Origin: Archaeoglobus sp. JdFR-37 | GTDB lineage: Archaea; Halobacteriota; Archaeoglobi; Archaeoglobales; Archaeoglobaceae | DNA length: 64,000 bases | NCBI GenBank assembly: GCA_002010215.1 | Contig: MTMY01000004.1 | Span: 62,001-126,000, forward strand | Direction: 5' to 3' | Shown here: one piece after another, positions 24,610 to 33,509 of the stretch | Layout: the number at the start of each line of letters is the position of its first letter | How positions within the stretch are numbered: the first letter of the stretch is position 1 | The notes under the pieces: generated by a model | What the model was told of the DNA's origin: nothing | The model's database searches: none | The model's input: the letters and a program-made list of their open reading frames with translations, nothing else | Position numbers and translations under genes: made by a program

Positions 24610-26076
24610 TCAGATGGAGAAATTCAGTCCAAACTCGCCCCACCTTTGCTTTATTTTCTCCAGAATCTCTTTATCAAGCTCTATAACTGTCGGTTTCCTC
24701 TGCCACTCATAAGGTGTTGTTGCATCCATGAGTATTCTGGAAACCAGTAGTCTGTGGTCGTAGTAATCAGTGTGAGCTGGCAGAGAGGGGTCGAGGGGTG
24801 TTGAGCGGCCTTTCTTTATTATCTCTGTATCCTCCACTGGGTTGTATCTCGTTGACAGAGCCCACCAGACTCTGGGCAAATCATCAGCTCTTATGTCCTC
24901 ATCAACTACTATCACTCCCTTCATCCCGTAATTCCCCAGGACTGTGGCAAAGGCCGCAAGCCCGGCATGCCTGCCGTGCCCCGGATACATCTGCTTGATG
25001 GAAATGACTGCCCAGAACCTTCCCGTGCTCTCAGGTAGAATATAGACTGACTGGATGCCTGGAACGCCCATACGCTGCAATTGCGTCCAGAGCTCAGCCG
25101 TTCTGTTTATGGACTGAACCATGTGGGTGTCCGTTACCGGTCTTCCAACGGTGGTTGACCAGAATATAGGGTTGTTTCTGTAAAGAACTCTCTCCACCTT
25201 CAGCCAGGGCTTTGGAAACTCCTCTTGAGCTTTGCCCGAATAATAGCCAGTGTACTCCCCAAAAGGACCCTCAGGTCTGAAATTCTCGGGGTTTGGATCA
25301 ACATAGCCTTCGGCAACGATCTCTGCGTTGGCCGGAATTGGTAAGCCAGTTAAATCGCTCTGTATAATTTCAACCGGTTCGCCCTGCAAAGCACCCATAA
25401 CCTCATATTCGCTTGTTCCGTAGGGGACCAAGGTACTCCCAACAAGGAAGCCAAGGGGTGGTCCGCCAATGACTGCTGTTGCTGGCATGGGCTCCCCTAT
25501 TTCACGATATTTGTTCAGCATCACCTCAGCATCCTTTCCCTTCAGGAGTTGCAGGCCCAAGCTCTTATCATCAAGAATCTGCATTCTGTAAACACCACAG
25601 TTGACGAAATCCGTTTCTGGATCTCTTGTAACCAAGTAAGCTGTTGTTCCAAAATATCTTCCACCGTCTTGAGGATAGAATTTCGGTACAGGGAATGCAG
25701 AGAGGTTGACGTCGTCACCTTCCATTTTATTCTCTAGAATGGGTCCATCTCCTACTTTTTTCGGCTTTATCAGTCCTCCTTTTGTTACCCTCTCCATCCA
25801 TTCCCTTGCAATGTCCATTATTCCTGCACTTCTCTCCATTCCGAGAGCAATTGCTACTCTTGAAGTCTTGGTATAGGCACTGGTTAACACAGAAGTCCTG
25901 TGCCCTTTCACATTCTCAAAGAGAAGGGCCGGACCGCTTCGCTCCTCGTTGAGCTTGGCTATGTGTGAAAGTTCAAGATTCCAGTCAACTTCGGCCGTTA
26001 TCCTCTTGAGTTCGCCTTCTTTCTCACATATTTCTATAAATTCCCTCATGTCCTTCGGAATTGGGTATTCCGACAT
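24610..26076 (-). CDS. ubiD: UbiD-family (de)carboxylase, candidate phenylphosphate carboxylase
   Basis: UbiD protein of 488 residues. Seen are the N-terminal FIEICEKEGELKRIT, the prenyl-FMN-site segments CGVYRMQILDDKSLGLQL near 172 and GPFGEYTGYYSGKAQEE near 285, and HGRHAGLAAFATVLGNYGMKGV near 380. Uses prenyl-FMN made by UbiX. With phenylphosphate synthase genes 1.5 kb away and a CoA ligase downstream, it probably carboxylates phenylphosphate to 4-hydroxybenzoate rather than serving quinone synthesis. Only one UbiD copy is present, whereas the bacterial enzyme has two related subunits. The start follows a GGTGAT Shine-Dalgarno. Confidence 0.88.
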   Translation of the reverse strand: MSEYPIPKDMREFIEICEKEGELKRITAEVDWNLELSHIAKLNEERSGPALLFENVKGHRTSVLTSAYTKTSRVAIALGMERSAGIMDIAREWMERVTKGGLIKPKKVGDGPILENKMEGDDVNLSAFPVPKFYPQDGGRYFGTTAYLVTRDPETDFVNCGVYRMQILDDKSLGLQLLKGKDAEVMLNKYREIGEPMPATAVIGGPPLGFLVGSTLVPYGTSEYEVMGALQGEPVEIIQSDLTGLPIPANAEIVAEGYVDPNPENFRPEGPFGEYTGYYSGKAQEEFPKPWLKVERVLYRNNPIFWSTTVGRPVTDTHMVQSINRTAELWTQLQRMGVPGIQSVYILPESTGRFWAVISIKQMYPGHGRHAGLAAFATVLGNYGMKGVIVVDEDIRADDLPRVWWALSTRYNPVEDTEIIKKGRSTPLDPSLPAHTDYYDHRLLVSRILMDATTPYEWQRKPTVIELDKEILEKIKQRWGEFGLNFSI

Positions 26077-26235
26077 TTTATCACCGGAATTCGGTAATGA
26101 AAAATCATTGATATACCTTTGTCAAATTATTTGTTTTACGTGTTTTTGAAAACGACATTTAAATTGAGTTTGAACAGATTAACGGGCTTCAGAGAAAAGT
26201 TTAAGTAAGGAGATAATTTTTAATAATTCTCAATC
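26077..26235. promoter_or_regulatory. Divergent promoter region, ubiD operon / TrmB regulator
   Basis: On the minus strand a TATA-like GGTATATCA (about 26118-26110) precedes ubiD with a short leader. On the plus strand an A/T-rich segment (AAGTTTAAGTAAGG ... TTTTTAATAATT, 26198-26228) precedes the TrmB gene, probably giving a leaderless message. Between them lies GTTTT-TG-AAAAC (26142-26153), a small palindrome that could serve the divergently encoded regulator. Confidence 0.45.
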
Positions 26236-27006
26236 ATGATGAAAGTTCCTGAAAGGATAGCTGAGATCTTGGGGAACTTGGGACTTGCAAAACCGGAGGT
26301 AAACCTCTACGTATACCTTCTACGAAGGCCAGGCGTTACAGTAAGTCAGATTGCAAAGGATGTGGGGCTTACTAGGCAGCGAGTTTACGATTTGCTGGAG
26401 GAGATGAGTAAGAGGGGTATTGTCTATTTCTCCAGCCAGAAACCCCGCACATACTTCCCTGTCTCACCTGAGATTGCAACATCCATACTGATAAGGGAGA
26501 AGGAGAGGGAGTTTTATCACGCTTTGAAACTCAGGGAGGAATTCATCAATCTGGCGAGAAGTGCACATCTAATGAAGGGTGACGGCAGCAACGCTCTATC
26601 CCTTGAAATTACTGGTAGAAGGGCAATTATAAACACCCTGAAGAAATTTGTTGGTGAGGCCAAAAAAGAGCTCATGGTTTTTGCAACGAGAAATGAAGCT
26701 ATAAGGCTTGTTTACGAGCTTAAGGCAGAACTGGATGACGTGAAGGCTTCAGGCGCCAGGATATACGTAATCGCACCCCTCAAAGATGTTCCAGCCGAGA
26801 TAGCGGAAATCCTCAAGAAACTTGCTGAATGCAGAGAGGGCGAGGCACCTGGCAGGATGTACATCAGAGACGGGAAAGAAGCAATACTGATGCCGTCTGA
26901 GGGCAGTTTGAGGGAGAGAAGCCGTTATGATTGTGCCCTGCTTGTCTCAAACCGCGATATAGTTGCCGTGCTTCGCAGCCTTTTTGTGGCCAGATTCGGC
27001 ATTTAG
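26236..27006 (+). CDS. TrmB-family transcriptional regulator
   Basis: A protein of 256 residues with an N-terminal winged helix (about 10-75; VTVSQIAKDVGLTRQRVYDLLEEM is the recognition part) and a C-terminal PLD-like effector domain (LEITGRRAIINTLKKFVGEAKKELMVFATR near 130). This is the TrmB layout. Divergent from the ubiD-HAD-ligase-ubiX operon, so it is the likely local regulator of phenol carboxylation genes. The effector may be an aromatic compound instead of a sugar (inference). Confidence 0.88.
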   Translation: MMKVPERIAEILGNLGLAKPEVNLYVYLLRRPGVTVSQIAKDVGLTRQRVYDLLEEMSKRGIVYFSSQKPRTYFPVSPEIATSILIREKEREFYHALKLREEFINLARSAHLMKGDGSNALSLEITGRRAIINTLKKFVGEAKKELMVFATRNEAIRLVYELKAELDDVKASGARIYVIAPLKDVPAEIAEILKKLAECREGEAPGRMYIRDGKEAILMPSEGSLRERSRYDCALLVSNRDIVAVLRSLFVARFGI

Positions 27007-27064
27007 GCTGGAGTGTAGAAGGATTGTAAGGCGAAAATGCAGTGATAATGAAAAGTAAATTAAA

Positions 27065-27511
27065 TCACGGTAAATCATCCAAACTATTATAAACGAATTC
27101 TCTCACCCTTGCTGATTCAAGCAAAAATTCTGACTGGAAGACATCTTCATCCGCTTCATCTACCCTTATCCACCTGACTTCCTCCACGTCATCTCCCGGC
27201 TTTGCATTCCCACCCTTCAGTCTGCATGCAAAGACTATATGAAGGGTCCGCTGCGGAGGAATCCCGCTTTCCTCTGGCCAGATCAAAAATTTAGGAACCA
27301 CATCTATTATTTCAACAGCCTCAACAATATATCCCGTCTCCTCTTCTATCTCCCTTTCAACAGCTCCCCAGGGCGATTCACCATATTCAAGCCTTCCTCC
27401 AGGAAAATGCCACTTTCCCTGAAGTGGATGGGGGTCGTCTCTTCTTTTCAACCCTATCAGCAGCTTACCTTCATGCTTCACGATTCCCCTAACAATCACC
27501 TCAAACTGCAT
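27065..27511 (-). CDS. NUDIX hydrolase
   Basis: A protein of about 148 residues with a complete Nudix box, GGRLEYGESPWGAVEREIEEETGYI (written here only to show G-x5-E-x7-REIEEETG), near residue 38-60. Start ATG 27511 follows GGGTG; the longer reading to 27610 would run into the divergent promoter. Hydrolyses a nucleoside diphosphate derivative; the substrate is unknown. Unrelated to the flanking aromatic genes as far as can be seen. Confidence 0.85.
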   Translation of the reverse strand: MQFEVIVRGIVKHEGKLLIGLKRRDDPHPLQGKWHFPGGRLEYGESPWGAVEREIEEETGYIVEAVEIIDVVPKFLIWPEESGIPPQRTLHIVFACRLKGGNAKPGDDVEEVRWIRVDEADEDVFQSEFLLESARVREFVYNSLDDLP

Positions 27512-27647
27512 ATTTACACCCTGCAAAGTTCTGTGAGTAATGATTAATAATTTATTATTTTCAATGCTACAGCTTGACAAACTCATAAATATAACGAATG
27601 ATAATGGCAAATCGAAATTGTTTGGAGCTTTGTTTTTGGGTGATAGA

Positions 27648-29501
27648 ATGACAGATAAAGGATTTCCAAAACCGTTGGAGGTAGAGGTTCCGGAAGAGCT
27701 CAGAGGCTGGGAGGAGATGTATCCACCCCACTACATCTTCAGCAAGGAGAGAGAGGAGTGGGAGAGCAGGCAGTTCTGGTACCTTGACAAGATACATGCC
27801 CCTGACCCCATGTATCCCTGGGATCTGATATTTCACGAAGCGTGGCAGATTGCTTTAGCTCAATACAACACCCGTGTCTTCTGCATACCACCTGCCCAAG
27901 GTGTGGCTCAGAGGCTGGTAGGCTGCTACTTCTATATATGCGCAGTGGAGCCCCCATCAGAGGGAACCATAGCCAAGAAGGCTGAACTTTTCCAGAAGAG
28001 GGCATTTCACGCCTTCGAGCATTACGATGACCTCTACGAGAAATGGGAGAAGAAGTTTAGAGACCTAGGAGAGAGTGTAAGGGAGATAGGAATCCCGGAT
28101 TTGCCGACTTTTGAGCCTGATGAGAGAGTTATTCCGGTTCCAAGAGGCTATTACTCCTCCTATGACTTGATGGAAGCATATGACAGGGTGATAAATGCAA
28201 TATACAAAGCATGGCAGTACCATTTCGAGTACCTGAATCTGTCCTATCTAGCATACCTGACATTCGCAGACACCGTCAGAAAGTTGTTCCCGGGTATAAG
28301 CGAGTCCACCATCGGAAAGATGGTTGCTGGGGCTTATGTTGTGATGTTTCGTCCTGAAGAGGAGCTGGCGAGGCTGGCGAGGCTGGCGATCTCTCTTGGC
28401 CCTAAAGTCGTGGAAATACTCAAATCCAACATGAAACCAGAGGAGAAACTTGAGGAGCTCAGTAAATTCCATGAAGGGAGAGAATGGATACACTCGTTTG
28501 AAGAGGTAAGAGATCCATGGTTCTATGTTTCCTGCGGCAGTGGATGGTTCCATTACGAAGGGAGCTGGATAAACACCCTAGAAGTCCCCTTCGAATATCT
28601 CAGGAGCTACATAGACAGGATTGAGAGAGGAGAAAAGGTGGAGAGAGACCTTGAAGCCATTGATGAACAGAGAGCTAAACTGGTAGAGGAGTACAGAAAC
28701 CTGATAAAGAGCGATGAGGACAGGCAGGCCTTTGATGAGGCCTATGGAATTTGCAGAAAGATATACACTTACGCTGAAAACCACCTATTCTGGGTGGAGC
28801 ATTGGTTCCACACCATAATTTTCGAGAAAATGAGAGAATTCGGCAGGCTGTTTGTAAGATACGGAATGCTGGACAAGGTTGACGACATATTTCTCTTCAA
28901 CCGCTTCGAGATTCCAATGATAATCGAAGACTTGGTTACGGCATGGGCGCTGGGCGAGAACGTCCCGACGAGGGCTGCATACTGGAAACAGAAGGCTGAG
29001 AAGAGAAAGAAGCTGCTGGAGGCTGCGAAGAACTGGACACCGCCTCCAGCTCTGGGAACGGTTCCAGAGGAGATTGCAGAGCCCTTCACAGTGATGCTGT
29101 GGGGAATAACCTCTGAAAAGGTTGCAGAATGGATAAAGGGTGTGACTGCCAGGCCAGAAGATGTCAGTGAGATAAAAGGATTTGCAGCATCAGCAGGAGT
29201 TATAGAGGGCAAAGCAAGAGTAATAAGGTTCCTTGACGAGATAACGGCTGTTCAGGAAGGAGAAATACTTGTCTGTCCTACAACGAACCCCTCCTGGGCC
29301 CCAGTGTTTACTAAAATCAAGGCCGCTGTGACAGATATTGGTGGCTTGACGAGCCATGCAGCAATAGTGTGCAGAGAGTATGGGCTGCCAGCAGTAACTG
29401 GAACTGGTATCTCTACCCAAGTGATAAAAACAGGAGATATAATTCGTGTAGATGGGGACAAGGGAATTGTTACAATTGTTGAGAGGAGCAACCAAGAGTA
29501 G
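27648..29501 (+). CDS. ppsA: Phenylphosphate synthase subunit A (phosphohistidine subunit)
   Basis: A protein of 617 residues. The C-terminal 110 residues are the PEP-utilising mobile domain with the phospho-acceptor His near position 570 in DIGGLTSHAAIVCREYG; the long N-terminal part is phenol-binding-type with no PEP-synthase barrel. Size and His position match the 70-kDa subunit 1 of Thauera phenylphosphate synthase. With subunit B it phosphorylates phenol to phenylphosphate using ATP. Start ATG 27648 follows GGGTGATAG; a TATA-like ATAAATATAA is at 27586-27595. A short in-frame tandem repeat (about 28364-28389) encodes LARLARLA. Confidence 0.88.
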   Translation: MTDKGFPKPLEVEVPEELRGWEEMYPPHYIFSKEREEWESRQFWYLDKIHAPDPMYPWDLIFHEAWQIALAQYNTRVFCIPPAQGVAQRLVGCYFYICAVEPPSEGTIAKKAELFQKRAFHAFEHYDDLYEKWEKKFRDLGESVREIGIPDLPTFEPDERVIPVPRGYYSSYDLMEAYDRVINAIYKAWQYHFEYLNLSYLAYLTFADTVRKLFPGISESTIGKMVAGAYVVMFRPEEELARLARLAISLGPKVVEILKSNMKPEEKLEELSKFHEGREWIHSFEEVRDPWFYVSCGSGWFHYEGSWINTLEVPFEYLRSYIDRIERGEKVERDLEAIDEQRAKLVEEYRNLIKSDEDRQAFDEAYGICRKIYTYAENHLFWVEHWFHTIIFEKMREFGRLFVRYGMLDKVDDIFLFNRFEIPMIIEDLVTAWALGENVPTRAAYWKQKAEKRKKLLEAAKNWTPPPALGTVPEEIAEPFTVMLWGITSEKVAEWIKGVTARPEDVSEIKGFAASAGVIEGKARVIRFLDEITAVQEGEILVCPTTNPSWAPVFTKIKAAVTDIGGLTSHAAIVCREYGLPAVTGTGISTQVIKTGDIIRVDGDKGIVTIVERSNQE

Positions 29502-29555
29502 ATTAATCATTTAATTTTATTTTTAAAATTTAATTATTTTACTAGGTGGGGAAGT

Positions 29556-30650
29556 ATGAGCAATAAAAACAGATACATAAAATGGTTCGAAGAGCTTGAT
29601 AAGGATAGTATCCCGAAAGTTGGAGGAAAAGCGGCAAATCTCGGAGAGATGATAAACGCAGGCTTTCCCATCCCTCCCGGTTTTGCCATTACCATTGACG
29701 CTTTTGAGGAGTTTCTGGAGAGTGCCAGGAGATTTGGAAAAAAGGCGAAGATAGTGGAAATAATTTCCAAAATCGACCCGAAGAACACACAGGAGCTTGA
29801 GGATACCAGCGCCTTTGTGAGAGAGATAATAGAGGCAACTCCCGTGCCTGAGGAGATAGTCGAAGAGATAAGAAGGGCATATCAGGAACTCTGCAGAAAA
29901 ATAGGAATTGAAGATGTTGCTGTCGCTGTCAGGAGCTCTGCAACCGCCGAAGACGTGCCTGATGCCAGCTTTGCAGGCCAGCAGGACACATACCTCTGGA
30001 TATCGAGATTTGAAGGCGTTATGAAGCATGTTGTCAAATGCTGGAGCAGCCTTTATTCACCGAGAGCAATAGCTTATAGAGCAACAAAGGGATTCTCCCA
30101 CTGGGATGTTTCCATTGGCGTTGCCGTTCAGAAAATGGTGAACTCGCGAAGCAGCGGGGTTATGTTCACTCTCAATCCAACCCATGGTGATGAGTCCCAG
30201 ATAGTAATTGAGGCAAGCTGGGGGCTTGGAGAAGCCATAGTAAGCGGTTCTGTAACCCCTGACAGGTTTGTTGTGGATAAGGTTACCATGGAGATCGTTG
30301 AAAGAACAGTATCCACAAAACTCTACTGGACAGTCTATGACCCAGATAAGGGAAGCGTAATCCATGGAGAGGTTCCTGAAGAGCTGAGAGAGGAGCCATC
30401 ACTGACAGATCAGGAAATTATCAGACTGGCTGAAATTGGTAAGAAAATAGAGAAGCACTATGGAACACCGCAGGACATCGAGTGGGCTATTGATGATGAC
30501 CTGCCATTCCCTGAAAACGTCTTTATTACCCAGAGCAGACCTGAGACCGTCTGGAGCAAGAAGAAAAAAGAGCCGGTTATAGGGAAGAAGAGTGGCTACG
30601 ATCTGATAATGAATAGGGCACTAACCCGTTATAAAGTTCCGAAATCATAA
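29556..30650 (+). CDS. ppsB: Phenylphosphate synthase subunit B (ATP-grasp subunit)
   Basis: A protein of 364 residues matching the N-terminal ATP-binding half of PEP synthase: KVGGKAANLGEM near 22, FPIPPGFAIT near 37, VAVRSSATAEDVPDASFAGQQDTYL near 125, and the end of the domain at PENVFITQSRPETVW. It lacks the swivelling His and PEP domains, as expected for the 40-kDa subunit of phenylphosphate synthase, which phosphorylates the His of subunit A. 54 bases after ppsA. No CBS-domain third subunit is encoded nearby. Confidence 0.88.
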   Translation: MSNKNRYIKWFEELDKDSIPKVGGKAANLGEMINAGFPIPPGFAITIDAFEEFLESARRFGKKAKIVEIISKIDPKNTQELEDTSAFVREIIEATPVPEEIVEEIRRAYQELCRKIGIEDVAVAVRSSATAEDVPDASFAGQQDTYLWISRFEGVMKHVVKCWSSLYSPRAIAYRATKGFSHWDVSIGVAVQKMVNSRSSGVMFTLNPTHGDESQIVIEASWGLGEAIVSGSVTPDRFVVDKVTMEIVERTVSTKLYWTVYDPDKGSVIHGEVPEELREEPSLTDQEIIRLAEIGKKIEKHYGTPQDIEWAIDDDLPFPENVFITQSRPETVWSKKKKEPVIGKKSGYDLIMNRALTRYKVPKS

Positions 30651-30710
30651 CGGACGAAATGGAGAGCATCTCAAGCATCAAAATGGAAACATCATCTTCA
30701 ATCATCAACA

Positions 30711-30747
30711 ATATTTTATTAGGGTTACGTTCAGACATATTCTGAAC
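30711..30747 (+). promoter_or_regulatory. Promoter and palindromic operator of the Lrp-like regulator
   Basis: A TATA-like AATATTTTATT (30711-30721) is followed by the perfect inverted repeat GTTCAGA-CATAT-TCTGAAC (30729-30747), which covers the expected transcription start. A GGAGGT Shine-Dalgarno then precedes ATG 30769. The arrangement suggests autoregulation by the gene product. I did not see the same repeat upstream of ppsA, ubiD or the transporter genes. Confidence 0.6.
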
Positions 30748-30768
30748 ACAGATGATGGAGGTAAATCT

Positions 30769-31299
30769 ATGGAGCTTGACCTGAATTCACCGATAATAAA
30801 GCTGGATAAGGTGAGGTTAGCTCTTCTCAAAGAGAAAGTAAGAGACCCGAACGTAACGCTCAGGAGTCTGAGCAGAATTCTGAAGGAAAAATACGACATA
30901 ACCCTCAGCCACACAAGGATTGCAGAAATTCTGAAGGAGATGAAGGATAAGGGAGTGATGAGAGAAGTGGTAATGCCCAACGAAAATTACTTCATTTTTG
31001 CCTTCATGGAAATGAGCTTCAACAACCAGAACTTCCCGGAGTGGAGGATGGCCTACAACTACCTGCTGGCTTCCCCCAATGTGATTATGCTTCTGGCAAC
31101 TGATGGCGATTACCGTTGGAAAGTTCTTGCTGCTTTCAGGAGCTTCCAAGAAGTGACACTATGGCTTCACGATTTTGTGGAAGGGCATGGCAGCTTTATC
31201 GAAGACATAAATCTAATGATAGTATATAAGATTCTGAAATTCAGCTTCTCGCCAAAACTCTTCGAAATAAATCAGCAGTTCATAAATGTCAATGATTAA
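30769..31299 (+). CDS. Lrp/AsnC-like transcriptional regulator
   Basis: A protein of 176 residues. Residues about 12-70 form a winged helix (VTLRSLSRILKEKYDITLSHTRIAEILKEM). The rest looks like an alpha/beta effector domain of the RAM/Lrp kind but diverged (VIMLLATDGDYRWKVLAAFRSFQEV). Directly after ppsB with a palindromic operator of its own; a likely second local regulator of the aromatic gene region. Confidence 0.7.
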   Translation: MELDLNSPIIKLDKVRLALLKEKVRDPNVTLRSLSRILKEKYDITLSHTRIAEILKEMKDKGVMREVVMPNENYFIFAFMEMSFNNQNFPEWRMAYNYLLASPNVIMLLATDGDYRWKVLAAFRSFQEVTLWLHDFVEGHGSFIEDINLMIVYKILKFSFSPKLFEINQQFINVND

Positions 31300-31319
31300 G
31301 ATTAAAAAGCTGGATTTCT

Positions 31320-32080
31320 ATGATCGAGCGGTCTCCAGTACTGCTGGAGAGCTGGCAATGTACTGCCAGCAGAGGTGTACCAAAGGTGGGAGGAGAGGCT
31401 CAGCATCCCCATAATCAGGTTTACAGTTCGACGGAGACTGTAGTGATAAGCATAACCAGACTTGATTCAGACCTTGTTGTTGGGTCTGTCGGTTATTCTT
31501 ATGCCAAGAAGGCTGGCAAAGCTGGTGGATGAGGCTCATGGGGGACTTTAGAAGAGGTGGAGGAATAAGAGCTGCTGGTCTCTTCAGAATATCTAGACAT
31601 CGGTTACGGGCAGAATCCAGATGAGACCATAAGAGGCATGCGGAAATGGATGGGCTGCTATAGTACAGAACGAGAGGCTTCATCAAGTTTGTCGACGACA
31701 ATCTGTTATTTGTAGACGGGAGGAAAGTTAATATAAAATACAGAGCTATCTTGGTTTACAGCATAAACGAGTCAGAGTGGAGATATGAAGAGATTCAGCC
31801 CAGCAGAAGATACGTAACAGAGTCCATAGGCGGTTACGGTTTCTCTGAGGAGCCCTACGAGGCAACGATACCACTGAAGCCCGGTTCTAAGATGGAGTAT
31901 CATGTGGTTATAATTGACAAAGTGGGAAATCATGCTGTGTCAGATAGTCACGCCTATAGGGTTGGTCACAGCAGGAATGAAATCGAGTTACCACTTAACT
32001 TACCTGCATTACACCTTTGTACCCTACCTCATTTCTCCGAAATTCAGCAAGCATATTGCTTTACACACAAAGTAAAATAA
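31320..32080 (+). pseudogene. Decayed coding region with Ig-like remnant
   Basis: Between the Lrp-like gene and the binding-protein gene there is no intact long gene. From about 31683 to 32080 one frame reads like the end of a protein with an Ig/Fn3-like domain (IKYRAILVYSINESEW ... YEATIPLKPGSKMEYHVVIIDKVGNHA), but its upstream frame has a TAG at about 31654 and no good start; 31320-31680 gives only short fragments in different frames. Probably the remains of a surface or membrane protein gene. Nothing else is seen up to 32180. Confidence 0.45.
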
Positions 32081-32239
32081 TGTTTAAGAATAGAAATATT
32101 GGATAACAAAAATTCGCATTCTTTCGCCATGGAATGCAGATGAGGTGTCTTTGCAGCATGATTTCAAACAGTCCAGGGGAAAAATATATATCTGTCATCA
32201 TTTTTAATTAAAATTAATGGAAAGTCGGAGGGGTAGACC

Positions 32240-33496
32240 TTGAAAATCAGAAGAAGAGAATTTATAGAAACTGCAGCACTTATAGGAGGCTCGGTGCTGC
32301 TTGGTTCTTCTCTCCTGGGATGTGCCGGACAGCAACCTCAGAAGACTCCCACACCAGCTCCAGAGAAAAAAACTCCTGCACCAGAAAAGCCAATCAAAAT
32401 TGGGTATCTCGGCCCGCTTAGTGGACCATTTACTCCTTGGGGTGACGGGCATCTGAAAGGTGCCCAGATGGCGGTTGATGAGATTAACTCAAAAGGAGGT
32501 GTGATGGGTAGAAAACTTGAACTCATTGTCAGGGACACCAAGAATAATGCAAGCGAATCCGCAACAGTTTTTGAGGAGCTTGTGTTTCAGGAGGGAGTAG
32601 TTGCAGTTATTGGACCTGTCTCAAGCGATGTGGGGCTTGCAACTTCCAGAAAGGCGGAGGAACTTCAGGTTCCTTTACTCCTTCACATGGCTGGAAGTGA
32701 CAAGATACTCACCAAAAGCAGCAGGTATACCTTCAGAACAGCTCTCGTTGCCGGGCCGCTACTCATGCAGGCTCTGGCCGAATACATAAAGGAGAAGGGT
32801 TATACGAGAATTGGAGCGATTATCGCCGACTATGCCTGGGGACACTCGATTAAGGGAGGTATAGAGAAATACATTTCCACACTTTCCGGTGTGGAGGTGC
32901 AGATGGAGATTGCACCCGTCAAAGAGTCTGACTTTACACCCTATCTCAGAAAAATCCAGGATCTGAACCCCGAACTGGTTATTGCCACCGGTCACCCGCC
33001 AGGAACCGCAAAGATAGCCAGGCAGGGAACTGAGCTTGGATTCAAGGCTAAATACATCGGTCCGAACATTCCAAAGAAAGCCTGGGAGAAGATTCTTGGT
33101 GAGGATGTTACAAAGGGTATGCTCGACTTTACGCCTGTCAACTATAATTCTCCTGAATTTCAGGAGTTTGCCCAGAGGTTTTATAACAAGTACAAGGAGG
33201 AGGTTGACTTTGCTGGAACCACTGGCTATGTAAATATCAACCACCTTGCTTGGGCCATAGAACAGACCAACTCTGACGAACCAAAAGACATTGCCAATAA
33301 GATAAGGGGAGGGTCTTACAGCACCCCGTACTTCGCGTATCCGCTTTCATACACTCAGTGGGGAGACCAGAAGGAAGCAAGAGAAGTCATAATAACATTC
33401 AAGCCCGGGCCACCACCCTATGGACCTGAGTCAATATCTCATGCAGAGATCGAATTCATATCCCCGCCAATCAAACCGGCTGAGCCCGAGCAGTAA
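32240..33496 (+). CDS. ABC substrate-binding lipoprotein, branched-chain/aromatic type, Tat signal
   Basis: A protein of 418 residues. The N terminus has a twin-arginine motif RRREFI, a hydrophobic segment and a lipobox LLGC near residue 28, then a Pro/Thr/Lys linker. From about 53 it is a LivJ-type periplasmic-binding fold (IKIGYLGPLSGPFTPWG, MAVDEINSKGGVMGRKLEL). Exported folded and lipid-anchored outside the cell. Start TTG 32240 follows GGAGGGG; TATA-like AAATATATATC is at about 32182. With livGFHM downstream it forms an importer, probably for aromatic acids given the flanking CoA ligases (inference). Confidence 0.88.
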   Translation: MKIRRREFIETAALIGGSVLLGSSLLGCAGQQPQKTPTPAPEKKTPAPEKPIKIGYLGPLSGPFTPWGDGHLKGAQMAVDEINSKGGVMGRKLELIVRDTKNNASESATVFEELVFQEGVVAVIGPVSSDVGLATSRKAEELQVPLLLHMAGSDKILTKSSRYTFRTALVAGPLLMQALAEYIKEKGYTRIGAIIADYAWGHSIKGGIEKYISTLSGVEVQMEIAPVKESDFTPYLRKIQDLNPELVIATGHPPGTAKIARQGTELGFKAKYIGPNIPKKAWEKILGEDVTKGMLDFTPVNYNSPEFQEFAQRFYNKYKEEVDFAGTTGYVNINHLAWAIEQTNSDEPKDIANKIRGGSYSTPYFAYPLSYTQWGDQKEAREVIITFKPGPPPYGPESISHAEIEFISPPIKPAEPEQ

Positions 33497-33509
33497 AAAA
33501 TTTTTATTT

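Noticed and set aside
24610..26076. UbiD as a quinone-biosynthesis decarboxylase
   Set aside because: The operon holds an aryl-CoA ligase and HAD gene and faces phenylphosphate synthase, so catabolic carboxylation fits better.
28364..28389. Tandem 9-base repeat in ppsA as a regulatory or mobile repeat
   Set aside because: In frame, encodes LARLARLA in a helix; simple coding repeat with no sign of function.
27648..30650. Split PEP synthase
   Set aside because: The PEP-binding barrel is missing from both genes; sizes and domain split match phenylphosphate synthase, and the neighbours are UbiD/UbiX and aryl-CoA ligases.
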